Shown: positions 1-6,509, counted from the first letter of the stretch. The stretch is 7,875 nucleotides of DNA from Candidatus Bathyarchaeota archaeon (GCA_003661945.1 QMXC01000046.1:1-7875), one strand, 5' to 3'. The notes: generated by a model not told the origin, from the letters alone. Numbers and translations are program-made.

Positions 1-754
1 AGGTTTAGAAAGGTTTGTGAAAGACGCTGAAATTGTCCGTTTAGGGACACCCTACGGTATCTCTTCACCCGTCTTTCTAACGGAGATTCACGGGAGAAAC
101 GTGGCTTTCCTTCCACGTCACGGAATTCATCATTCTGTTCCGCCGCATATGATAAATTTTAGGGCGAACCTCTATGCGCTCTACACGTTAGGCGTGGAAA
201 GAATATTGTCCACAAATGCTGTAGGCGCCATAAACTTGGAGTTCAAGCCCGGCGACTTGGTGGTTCCTCACGATTTAATCGATTTTACGAAGTCTAGAGT
301 AAGCACTTTCTATGATGACGCTCCGGTTACGCATATCGATTTTTCTCAGCCCTACTGCCCCCAGCTCCGCCGCTTCTTGATAGAAAACGCAAAGAAACTT
401 TATCCGCATGTTCGGGAAAACGCGGTTCTCGTCTGCACCGAAGGACCTCGTTTTGAGACTCCGGCGGAAATTGAGATGTTTCGCCGGTTAGGCGGCGACG
501 TTGTAGGGATGACCGGTTGTCCGGAGGCAGCTTTAGCTAGGGAGCTGGAAATGTGCTATGCCACTGTATGTTATGTTTCGAACATGGCGGCTGGAGTTCA
601 AGAAAGGTTAAGCGCTGCCGAAGTAAGCGCAACGGCGAAGAAGGTTATGCCCTTTATTCAGAAACTCTTAATTGAAACGGTTCGAGTATTACCTCATGAT
701 CATGAGTGCTCGTGTGCTGAAGCGCTCAGGTCGGCGAGGTTCGGGAACGGATAA
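1..754 (+). CDS. S-methyl-5'-thioadenosine / S-methyl-5'-thioinosine phosphorylase, 5'-truncated by the window edge
   Basis: This enzyme of the PNP/MTAP phosphorylase family splits a 5'-methylthio-purine nucleoside with phosphate, giving free base and methylthioribose-1-phosphate (methionine/polyamine salvage, cytoplasmic). The reading frame is open to base 2 and reads GLERFVKDAEIV. In this family that stretch directly follows the N-terminal GGSG phosphate loop, so the GTG at 17 is an internal Val codon and the true start lies outside the window. Counting from that GTG, visible motifs are RHG (34-36, phosphate binding), VPPHMINFRANL (41-52), FKPGDLVVPHDLIDFT (76-91), EGPRFET (142-148), MTGCPEAALA (165-174), N189 and a C-terminal CSC pair (231-233). 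MTAP enzymes carry Asp at the N189 position, where it binds the 6-amino group of adenine. Asn suggests a 6-oxopurine such as methylthioinosine. The stop overlaps the start of uppS. The family is very sure; the exact substrate is inference. Confidence 0.9.
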   Translation, partial: GLERFVKDAEIVRLGTPYGISSPVFLTEIHGRNVAFLPRHGIHHSVPPHMINFRANLYALYTLGVERILSTNAVGAINLEFKPGDLVVPHDLIDFTKSRVSTFYDDAPVTHIDFSQPYCPQLRRFLIENAKKLYPHVRENAVLVCTEGPRFETPAEIEMFRRLGGDVVGMTGCPEAALARELEMCYATVCYVSNMAAGVQERLSAAEVSATAKKVMPFIQKLLIETVRVLPHDHECSCAEALRSARFGNG

Positions 755-1536
755 TGCTTAAGGGTTTCCTCTCGGTTATTGGCGCGTATAAGCTTTATGA
801 GAAATGGCTCTGGCACCAGATAAAAAACGGTAGGAAGCCGGAGCACATAGCCGTGATTTTGGACGGAAACCGAAGGTGGGCGATGAAAAAGGCGCTTAAC
901 CCGTGGATTGGACATAGGCAAGGCGCTGAAAAAGTGGAGAAATTCCTCGACTGGTGCTTCGACCTCAAAGTGAAATCCATAACGCTTTACGCTTTTTCCA
1001 CGGAAAACTTTCGCAGACCTAAACGGGAAGTTGACGAGATAATGCGCATACTTGAAGAGAAGCTTCGAAAGCTTTTCTCAGACGAGCGCATCTACAAGAA
1101 CAAGGTTCGAGTGCGGGTCATAGGGCGCAGGGTGCTTCTACCCGATTCTCTTCAAAAACTCATAGCCGAAGTAGAAGAGAAAACGAAGAACTTTGACCAG
1201 CACTTTCTTAACATAGCAATTGCCTATGGTGGAAGAGCCGAAATAGTTGACGCAGCTAAGAAAATAGCTGAAAAAGTTAGCAGCGGCGAAATAACGCCCG
1301 ACGCTATAGATGAAGAGGTTTTCGAGAAACACTTGTATACGGCTTATTTGCCTAAGCAAGACCCCGACCTCATCATTCGAACTTCGGGTGAAGAACGGTT
1401 AAGCGGTTTCTTGTTGTGGCAGTCAGCCTACAGCGAACTGTGCTTTTTAGACGTTTATTGGCCTGAATTTCGCCGTATAGACCTTTTGAGGGCTGTTAGG
1501 ATTTATCAGAAACGTCAAAGGCGTTTCGGCAGATAG
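754..1536 (+). CDS. uppS: Cis-prenyltransferase (polyprenyl / undecaprenyl diphosphate synthase family)
   Basis: It condenses isopentenyl diphosphate onto an allylic diphosphate in cis to make a long polyprenyl diphosphate. In archaea this is the precursor of the dolichol-type carrier used for N-glycosylation and surface glycans. At 260 aa it has the normal length, and all conserved regions are present: HIAVILDGNRRWA (31-43, with catalytic Asp37), GHRQGAEK (53-60), LYAFSTENFRRP (78-89), NIAIAYGGRAEIVDA (153-167) and DPDLIIRTSGEERLSGFLLW (203-222), followed by YSELCF and WPEF. The N-terminal 25 residues are a basic/aromatic helix that may contact the membrane. The ATG overlaps the TAA of the phosphorylase gene (TAATG), and a GAGGT lies at 736-740, so translational coupling is likely. 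The stop is TAG, only 4 bases from the stop of the convergent GTPase gene. Confidence 0.96.
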   Translation: MLKGFLSVIGAYKLYEKWLWHQIKNGRKPEHIAVILDGNRRWAMKKALNPWIGHRQGAEKVEKFLDWCFDLKVKSITLYAFSTENFRRPKREVDEIMRILEEKLRKLFSDERIYKNKVRVRVIGRRVLLPDSLQKLIAEVEEKTKNFDQHFLNIAIAYGGRAEIVDAAKKIAEKVSSGEITPDAIDEEVFEKHLYTAYLPKQDPDLIIRTSGEERLSGFLLWQSAYSELCFLDVYWPEFRRIDLLRAVRIYQKRQRRFGR

Positions 1537-1538
1537 CC

Positions 1539-1555
1539 TTTTATGCTCTTTTCTT
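1539..1555 (+). terminator. Possible T-rich terminator for the phosphorylase-uppS pair
   Basis: Just after the uppS stop, the + strand carries two T runs (TTTT at 1539-1542 and again at 1549-1552) in a pyrimidine-rich stretch. Archaeal RNA polymerase commonly terminates at such U tracts without a hairpin. The stretch lies over the last codons of the convergent GTPase gene, so coding need also constrains it. This is weak evidence from composition alone. Confidence 0.3.
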
Positions 1556-2743
1556 GGCGCTGACTATGGAGATTACGTCTCTATCCTTCAACACGTGGTT
1601 TTCGCCTATGCGTTTTTTCTCCCTTGCCTCCACGGCGTATATGAAGGTGTCGCCCAGTTCTGTGTGTATCATGTATGCGAATTCTCGAGCTGTGGTTCCG
1701 TAGGGAACCAGATACGCGTCGGGTAGAACCCTTCCCTGATGGTCTGTCAGATGCTCTATATCTTCAACCGGGTAGACAACTATCATGTTTAGCAGCTTAA
1801 AGAAAGCCGTGTTTATGGCTTCCTGCACCCCGGTGGAACCATATTTCAACAGTATTTTTTCTCTGATGGTTTCAAGCGCTTTTATCTGCGCAGCCGTCAG
1901 TTTTTCCGGATTGTTTATCTTGAAGTTACAGTCTCCGGGCGTGTAGCTGATGAGTTCTTTTTCTGCGGCGCGTCTTAATGCAAGTTCTGCTTCGGCGCAG
2001 CACGGCACAACCATGTAGTTGAGGTTCTTTAAGCGTTCGAGGTTTTCTTCGGCGTGGGGAAGATCTATCTTGTTTGCGACTATAAGCATGGGTTTTGCTA
2101 TCTGTCTCAAATTGTCAACGAAGGCTACGAATTCTTCTTCGCTCCAGCTTGCTGGCTTTTCCGGGTTCAGCCCGGTAGCCCTCACAGCTTCGAATATGTG
2201 GCTCCGCTTTATCGTTAACCCGCTGAGCCTTTCCTCAAGCGAGGAAAGAAGGTCTTTTCCGCCGGATTCAACGGTTCTAGCCAGCTTCGCCCAGTCGCGT
2301 TTAAGAATGTTGACGAGCCACATGGTTATTTCCACTTCGAGAAACTTCACGTCCTCCAACGGGTCGTGGGCTCCGGGCTTGAGCACTCTGCCTTCTAAGT
2401 CCGTAGCTCCCGAAGCGTCTATTATGTGAATCAACGCGTCTGCCTTCCGTATCTCGTCTAAGAACTGGTTTCCAAGCCCTCTTCCCTGCCATGCTCCGGG
2501 AACGAGCCCAGCGCAGTCTATGAGCTCAACGGGGATTAGCCGCATACCGTTTATGCAGAGCGAGTTAACCGGGTTGTCTTTCACGTTGAACTCCCGGCAA
2601 ACGCATGGCGAGCGGACATAGCCTACTCCACGGTTCGGCTTAATCGTGGTGAAGGGATAATTAGCTATTTCAGCTGGAGCCAAAGTAGCCGCGCTGAAAA
2701 AAGTGGATTTACCGACGTTCGGCTTCCCAACTATGCCAACCAT
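1541..2743 (-). CDS. Obg-family GTP-binding protein, YGR210/archaeal YchF type, with C-terminal TGS domain
   Basis: This P-loop GTPase of the OBG/YchF branch is a cytoplasmic protein that family knowledge links to ribosomes and translation; its exact role in archaea is unsettled. I chose the ATG at 2743-2741 (400 aa) because homologues begin directly with the G1 segment; the frame also allows a GTG at 2788 that adds 15 unsupported residues. Numbered from the ATG, it shows G1 GKPNVGKST (6-14), the family signature EIANYPFTTIKPN (25-37) with switch I, an archaeal-type CVCREF segment (47-52), G3 DCAGLVPGA (76-84), a helical insertion (about 125-215), G4 NKID (224-227), the family-specific domain after G4, and a TGS domain from about 335 to the end. 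The length is normal for archaeal members. It is convergent with uppS (4-base gap) and divergent from the GH99-like gene. The stop is TAA. Confidence 0.95.
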   Translation of the reverse strand: MVGIVGKPNVGKSTFFSAATLAPAEIANYPFTTIKPNRGVGYVRSPCVCREFNVKDNPVNSLCINGMRLIPVELIDCAGLVPGAWQGRGLGNQFLDEIRKADALIHIIDASGATDLEGRVLKPGAHDPLEDVKFLEVEITMWLVNILKRDWAKLARTVESGGKDLLSSLEERLSGLTIKRSHIFEAVRATGLNPEKPASWSEEEFVAFVDNLRQIAKPMLIVANKIDLPHAEENLERLKNLNYMVVPCCAEAELALRRAAEKELISYTPGDCNFKINNPEKLTAAQIKALETIREKILLKYGSTGVQEAINTAFFKLLNMIVVYPVEDIEHLTDHQGRVLPDAYLVPYGTTAREFAYMIHTELGDTFIYAVEAREKKRIGENHVLKDRDVISIVSAKKRA

Positions 2744-2820
2744 CAAACCAGTGAAACACTCCGACCAAAATACAATATGGAACTCCACATATTTGGATTT
2801 TCTACCGAAAAGAAAGCGTG

Positions 2821-2843
2821 CAAATTTAATTAGGAAATTTATA
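2821..2843. promoter_or_regulatory. AT-rich divergent promoter region with a BRE/TATA-like motif for the GH99-like gene
   Basis: The gap between the GTPase and GH99-like genes holds GGAAA followed by TTTATAC (2833-2844, + strand), a good match to an archaeal BRE + TATA box. With the usual spacing of about 25 bases, transcription would start near 2865, giving a near-leaderless message for the TTG start at 2871. Read on the other strand, the neighbouring AATTAAATTT (about 2822-2831) could be the TATA box of the GTPase gene, with a leader of roughly 55 bases. The + strand call is fair; the - strand call is weak. Confidence 0.5.
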
Positions 2844-2870
2844 CGGAGTAATCATAGAGGCGCGTACTAA

Positions 2871-4055
2871 TTGAAATGGAGAATTGCCAAAAGAATAGTT
2901 GTGATAACCCTTGCATGCATTTTTGCGTTTACTTTAATTGTGAATCGTGCCGGTTGCGTGTCCAGCGGAAACGGGGAAATCCAAGTAGGCGTATACTACT
3001 ATATCTGGTGGGGATTACCTCCACCATACATTAATCATTGGAAAGAAGGAGTGAAATACACGCCTTTTTTAGGTGAATATAACTCAAGCGACCCTTCGGT
3101 TGCAGATAAACACATCGTATGGGCAAAACAGCACGGAGTTGACTTCTTTGCCGTTTCATGGTTAGGGAGATGGAGCTGGTGGGACCACCGTTGCATCGAT
3201 AACAACCTTAAACAAGGACTCCTAAAAGCTGAACATCTCGACAACTTCAAGTTCTGCCTTTTCTACGAGTCCGTAATTGTCTTAAATGCCACCTTATATG
3301 CAAAAGAAAATTTCACAAAGATTTTCATAGAAGACATCGAATATGCTGCGGAAAACTATTTCAGCCATCCAAGCTATTTGAAAATCAACGGGAAACCAGC
3401 CTTATTCATCTACAACATTCCATACATTTATGGAAAGCTGGGAACCGCGAAGGCGCAAAAACTTTTTGACGCTTTGAGAAAACGAATAGACCCTTATCTC
3501 GTCGGAGACTTGTGCGGCGGTCCTTCCCCGCCTAGCGGGGACTCGCCGTGGCTGTATTCCATGAACGCTGTGACGAGCTATTTCTTCCTAAGCCCCTCTA
3601 ACAACTGGGGCACCATACTAAACGAGGCTAGAAGCCGTTATCCAGAATGGAAATCCTCCATGAACAGCATAGGAATAGGCTTCATTCCTAACGCTTACCC
3701 GGGGTTTGATAATACAGAGCACATGCAGCAAGGAGCGCTCTTGCCTCTTAGCCAATCAAATTTTGAGGAAATGATGCGGATAGCGCTCGAGAACGTGGAT
3801 GACAACTTGAAAATGGTTATGGTTACTTCTTGGAATGAGTGGCTTGAATCCACTTCGATAGAGCCTTCTATGGAGCATGGAGAAGATTTTCTTCACACGG
3901 TTTTAGAAGTGAAACAAACGGTTGATATGGATACAATTGATGAAGAAAACGGTTCGGAAGTTTACGACTGCGCTGTTTACGTCGCGGCCGGCGTTGTTTT
4001 AGGCATCATTCTTGGCAGCCTCGTAACCTTTGCAGTTTCAAAGGAAAGACGCTGA
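2871..4055 (+). CDS. Membrane-anchored GH99-like glycosidase (endo-alpha-mannosidase / WbsX-like fold)
   Basis: This is probably a surface-exposed glycan-cleaving enzyme with the TIM-barrel fold of family GH99 (endo-mannosidase/endo-mannanase) and its WbsX-like relatives. The N-terminus has a basic stretch and a hydrophobic helix (about 8-25), a signal peptide or anchor. The catalytic domain starts with VGVYYYIWWG (39-48). SWNEWLESTSIEPS (320-333) contains the two Glu (E323, E326) that match the spaced catalytic Glu pair of GH99, plus the IEP that follows it. A C-terminal transmembrane helix (about 368-389) is followed by KERR, so the domain should sit outside the cell. Sequons N71, N139, N147 and N360 could be glycosylated. 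The start is TTG: an in-frame TAA sits directly before it, no Met follows for 230 codons, and AGAGG lies 10 bases upstream. Substrate unknown; it could also be a non-hydrolytic relative. Confidence 0.85.
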   Translation: MKWRIAKRIVVITLACIFAFTLIVNRAGCVSSGNGEIQVGVYYYIWWGLPPPYINHWKEGVKYTPFLGEYNSSDPSVADKHIVWAKQHGVDFFAVSWLGRWSWWDHRCIDNNLKQGLLKAEHLDNFKFCLFYESVIVLNATLYAKENFTKIFIEDIEYAAENYFSHPSYLKINGKPALFIYNIPYIYGKLGTAKAQKLFDALRKRIDPYLVGDLCGGPSPPSGDSPWLYSMNAVTSYFFLSPSNNWGTILNEARSRYPEWKSSMNSIGIGFIPNAYPGFDNTEHMQQGALLPLSQSNFEEMMRIALENVDDNLKMVMVTSWNEWLESTSIEPSMEHGEDFLHTVLEVKQTVDMDTIDEENGSEVYDCAVYVAAGVVLGIILGSLVTFAVSKERR

Positions 4056-4087
4056 AACATTTGATGCTCCGCCGAATTATGGCAACG

Positions 4088-4095
4088 TTTAAAAA
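4088..4095 (+). promoter_or_regulatory. Probable TATA box of the serA-like gene
   Basis: TTTAAAAA lies in the 88-base gap after the GH99-like gene, about 55 bases ahead of the ATG at 4144. Transcription would then begin near 4115-4120, leaving a short leader that includes the ribosome site at 4128-4135. This means the dehydrogenase is probably transcribed separately from the GH99-like gene. Supported by position and composition only. Confidence 0.45.
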
Positions 4096-4127
4096 CGGAA
4101 AAGACAAGTAGGGATACTCTAACAGAA

Positions 4128-4135
4128 GAGGGTGA
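4128..4135 (+). promoter_or_regulatory. Strong Shine-Dalgarno site that fixes the serA-like start at 4144
   Basis: GAGGGTGA includes GGTGA, the perfect complement of the archaeal 16S 3' end (UCACC), and sits 8 bases before ATG 4144. A GTG at 4132 is in the same frame, but it lies inside this ribosome site and cannot be served by it. The start is therefore 4144, four codons downstream of the longest frame. Confidence 0.8.
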
Positions 4136-4143
4136 GAGTTAAA

Positions 4144-5067
4144 ATGAGCGTTAAGCCGCGGGTTTTGATCTGCGACCCCATACATGAAGAGGGAATTGAA
4201 AAGCTCCGAGAAGCCGGTTTCCAAGTGGATGTGAAGCCGGAGATTTCGGCTGAAGAGCTTCGGGAAGCGGTTTCAAACTACGAGGTGCTGGTTGTCCGAA
4301 GCCGAACCAAGGTTAGGCGGGAAATAATTGAGAGGGGAGAAAAGCTGAAGGTTATTGGGAGAGCCGGTGTTGGGCTCGACAATATCGATTTGGAGGCTGC
4401 TGAAGAGAAGGGCGTGAAGGTTTTGAATACTCCGGAGGCTCCAGCCTACGCTGTGGCGGAACTAACCCTTGGACTTCTGCTCTGTTTGGCGAGACAGATT
4501 CCCCGAGCTGACCAGTCAATGAAGGAGGGGAAATGGGCGAAAAAGCTTTTTAAAGGGTGGCAGCTCCACGGGAAGACCCTTGGAGTTATAGGGTTAGGGC
4601 ACATAGGCGAAAAGGTTGCCAGGTTGGCTAAGGCTTTTGGGATGAAAATTCTCATAACCAAGAGAACGCCGCCTCCACCCGAAGTTCTCGAAGAGCTGGA
4701 AGCAGAGTTCATCCCCCTCGAACAGCTTCTGCAAAGAAGCGACGTGGTGTCTATACATGTGCCCTTAACGCCTCAAACACGGCACATGATTGGCGAAAAG
4801 GAAATAGCACTCATGAAAAACGGCGCATTCATCATCAACACTTCCAGAGGACAAATCATCGATGAAAAAGCGCTGTACAAGGCGCTTGAGTCCGGAAAGC
4901 TTGGAGGCGCAGCTTTAGACGTTTTCGAAACCGAGCCGCCAACCGACTATGCTTTGATGAGACTACCAAACGTCGTGTGCACGCCACATATAGGCGCCCA
5001 AACCGTTGAAGCCCAAAAAGCAGCGGCAACGCTCCTAGCGGAAAAGATAATTAAAGCTTTAGCTTGA
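4144..5067 (+). CDS. serA: D-3-phosphoglycerate dehydrogenase-like D-2-hydroxyacid dehydrogenase, short form
   Basis: This D-isomer 2-hydroxyacid dehydrogenase is 307 aa from ATG 4144, the size of short archaeal phosphoglycerate dehydrogenases without the C-terminal ACT or intervening domains. The likely reaction is 3-phosphoglycerate to 3-phosphohydroxypyruvate, the first step of serine synthesis (cytoplasmic). The N-terminal part is PGDH-like, with VRSRTKV (51-57) and RAGVGLDNID (73-82). The Rossmann domain has GLGHIG (150-155). The catalytic residues are R235 (NTSRG), E264 (FETEPP) and H282 (PHIGA). The end of the second Rossmann strand reads ITKRTPPPPE (171-180): a Lys-Arg pair replaces the usual NAD-selecting Asp, pointing to NADP(H) and leaving open a glyoxylate/hydroxypyruvate reductase role. 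The gene is convergent with the transglutaminase-like gene, with a 6-base gap. Family certain, substrate fairly likely, cofactor inferred. Confidence 0.87.
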   Translation: MSVKPRVLICDPIHEEGIEKLREAGFQVDVKPEISAEELREAVSNYEVLVVRSRTKVRREIIERGEKLKVIGRAGVGLDNIDLEAAEEKGVKVLNTPEAPAYAVAELTLGLLLCLARQIPRADQSMKEGKWAKKLFKGWQLHGKTLGVIGLGHIGEKVARLAKAFGMKILITKRTPPPPEVLEELEAEFIPLEQLLQRSDVVSIHVPLTPQTRHMIGEKEIALMKNGAFIINTSRGQIIDEKALYKALESGKLGGAALDVFETEPPTDYALMRLPNVVCTPHIGAQTVEAQKAAATLLAEKIIKALA

Positions 5068-5073
5068 AAACGT

Positions 5074-6414
5074 CTATGGAGAAACAGCTTCCCGTCTCAT
5101 GACTTTGCTTTTTAGAATCAAAACCACAATGATTATAATTAGGACGAGAAAAGCCGCGGAATAGACGGCGAATGCGCCTAAAGCGATTCTACCAGCGTTT
5201 TCTTCGCATTCGTTTGCCTTTTGATAAGCGTTTTCCGCCAGCTGCTCACTCCAAGAATCTATAGCGTTTTGCAGCAGAATCTGACTTTCTAGAAAAGCGT
5301 TTTCAACTTTCCGGTAGTCGCTGGGAAACAAGAGCCATGTGCCCATAATTTTAGCTACGAACAAGGCTGCTTCTGCCTCTTCAACCTTCGAAGCAGCGCG
5401 GAACAATTTTTCGGCGAGAGTAAAGTTTTCCATGGAAGAAATCGATGCTGTCCGCGTTTTCACTTTTTGGTTGTCTATCGGAGTGTTTCCGCCATATTTA
5501 AACTCGTAGTTTACGAATTCCGTGTATTCGGGTATGCTTTGAAGAGCAGCGAAATGCCGGTTATCCAGCTTGTCGAAGAGTTTCCAGCTTGCGTCTACGG
5601 GTATCCAGCCATATTCTTCTAGATAGTATTCTGCCCACATGTGCCCGTTTTCGGTCTCCTCAGTATAACCGGAAAAGGCGAAGCCAGCTTGAACCCTCGC
5701 TGGGATTCCAACGGCTCTACAAAGCGCGACGAAAAGGTAGGAGTATTCTGAACAGTCGCCTTCCTTGTTTTCAAGCGCCCACAATGCTCCCCGCTCCTTC
5801 GGTTGAAGACGATACGTCAGATAGTTAACCACGAACTCGTATATCGCCTGAGCCCTAGCGTGGTAATCATCCTCGTCGATTTCGGCAACTATGTTTTTAG
5901 CCGTAGAAACGATTAACTCATCATCGCTTTCAATGAATTTTTCGGGCTGGGTATACTTCTCGTAAACGCTTGACTCAGTATTGTATGGTTTAGAAAGGCT
6001 GGAGTTGACTCTAAATTGAACAGCGAAGGATAACGCGTGATACCGAATTTCGGCGACAAAGGTTCGCCCGGAAGGAATGACTATCTGGCTCCAGTGGGCG
6101 TAAAGGTTTCCGGAAGAATCTTCCAGAAATTCCGGGGTTCCAGAAGAACTGGAAATATTCGCAACCACGAGATGGCGAGCCGTTACGTTTCGAATAAGCG
6201 GAACCCAGAGCTCCATCCGCGTTGTGCCAGCCTTACCCGGATTGCGAATACTTATGGTGTGGGTTATTTCCGCCACGTGAACGCGATAAGCTTCATACTT
6301 CAGAACTCCTTCGGCTTCGTTGATAAGCGGAAAAGCGTTTTCAACCACTGGAATGGCTGGAACCAGTAGTAAAACGCAGACAAGCAAGGCTGAAACTTTT
6401 CTCGCAGACAGCAT
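5074..6414 (-). CDS. Secreted, membrane-anchored transglutaminase-like (papain-fold) protein
   Basis: This is an extracytoplasmic protein with a transglutaminase-core domain, acting as a peptidase or amide-transferring enzyme; the substrate is unknown. Its 446 aa are arranged as follows: signal peptide (1-27, basic start then a Leu/Val-rich core); a beta-rich N-terminal domain (about 40-130) with sequons N76, N86 and N137; a transglutaminase core with C221 in EGDCSEYSYL (218-227), H258 in NGHMWAEYYL (256-265) and D274 in VDASW (273-277), a complete Cys-His-Asp triad; a helical region rich in Glu/Ala (about 330-408); and a transmembrane helix (about 412-435) followed by KSKVMRRE. The start at 6414 gives a well-formed signal peptide but has only a weak ribosome site; a much stronger site serves an upstream in-frame ATG at 6438 that is closed by TAG. 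The stop is TAG. Domain call is firm, biological role unknown. Confidence 0.88.
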   Translation of the reverse strand: MLSARKVSALLVCVLLLVPAIPVVENAFPLINEAEGVLKYEAYRVHVAEITHTISIRNPGKAGTTRMELWVPLIRNVTARHLVVANISSSSGTPEFLEDSSGNLYAHWSQIVIPSGRTFVAEIRYHALSFAVQFRVNSSLSKPYNTESSVYEKYTQPEKFIESDDELIVSTAKNIVAEIDEDDYHARAQAIYEFVVNYLTYRLQPKERGALWALENKEGDCSEYSYLFVALCRAVGIPARVQAGFAFSGYTEETENGHMWAEYYLEEYGWIPVDASWKLFDKLDNRHFAALQSIPEYTEFVNYEFKYGGNTPIDNQKVKTRTASISSMENFTLAEKLFRAASKVEEAEAALFVAKIMGTWLLFPSDYRKVENAFLESQILLQNAIDSWSEQLAENAYQKANECEENAGRIALGAFAVYSAAFLVLIIIIVVLILKSKVMRREAVSP

Positions 6415-6423
6415 CGGCTTTCC

Positions 6424-6450
6424 CTACGGAACTATCATGAGAAACCTCCT
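6424..6450 (-). promoter_or_regulatory. Strong Shine-Dalgarno plus four-codon leader ORF (MIVP-stop) before the transglutaminase-like gene
   Basis: On the - strand, AGGAGG (6450-6445) is followed after 6 bases by ATG (6438-6436), ATA, GTT, CCG and TAG (6426-6424), then GGA, AAG, CCG and the annotated ATG (6414-6412). The mini-ORF is in the same frame as the main gene and ends 9 bases before its start, close enough for termination-reinitiation. The site is too far (30 bases) to serve ATG 6414 directly. It may be a leader minicistron, a nonsense change in a formerly longer gene, or lie outside the transcript if the real promoter is the TATA-like TTCATAAATT at about 6466-6457. Confidence 0.5.
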
Positions 6451-6473
6451 CATTCAATTTATGAATTTCTCAT

Positions 6474-6509
6474 CAATAAACACGTGCAAGCATCAAAATC
6501 TTTAACAAA
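6474..6509. promoter_or_regulatory. Divergent promoter region between the transglutaminase-like and E1 genes
   Basis: The 149-base gap is AT-rich. On the + strand, AAAATC then TTTAACAAA (6496-6509) resembles BRE + TATA; a start near 6530 would give a leader of about 30 bases with GGGGAG (6547-6552) 11 bases before the E1 alpha ATG. On the - strand, GTTTATTG (6481-6474) is a TATA-like motif that would start transcription near 6450, just at the AGGAGG site. I see no RNA gene or repeat in the gap. Confidence 0.4.

Noticed and set aside
19..32. 14-base identity GAAAGACGCTGAAA shared with 4044-4057
   Set aside because: Both copies lie in coding sequence with different frames or contexts and no flanking similarity; chance is the simplest explanation.
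2019..2429. 136-codon open frame antisense to the GTPase gene
   Set aside because: It lies wholly inside a well-conserved GTPase gene, has low-complexity Ser-rich content and no recognisable domain or ribosome site.
2945..2960. Possible lipobox (RAGC at residues 26-29) in the GH99-like protein
   Set aside because: The -3 position is Arg rather than Leu/Val/Ile, and the protein already has a C-terminal anchor.
6037..6369. 110-codon open frame antisense to the transglutaminase-like gene
   Set aside because: It overlaps the N-terminal domain and signal peptide coding of a convincing gene and shows no family motif.
6424..6426. TAG decoded as pyrrolysine
   Set aside because: TAG ends uppS, the transglutaminase-like gene and E1 alpha at family-normal lengths in this same window, so it is an ordinary stop here; kept only as a remote option.
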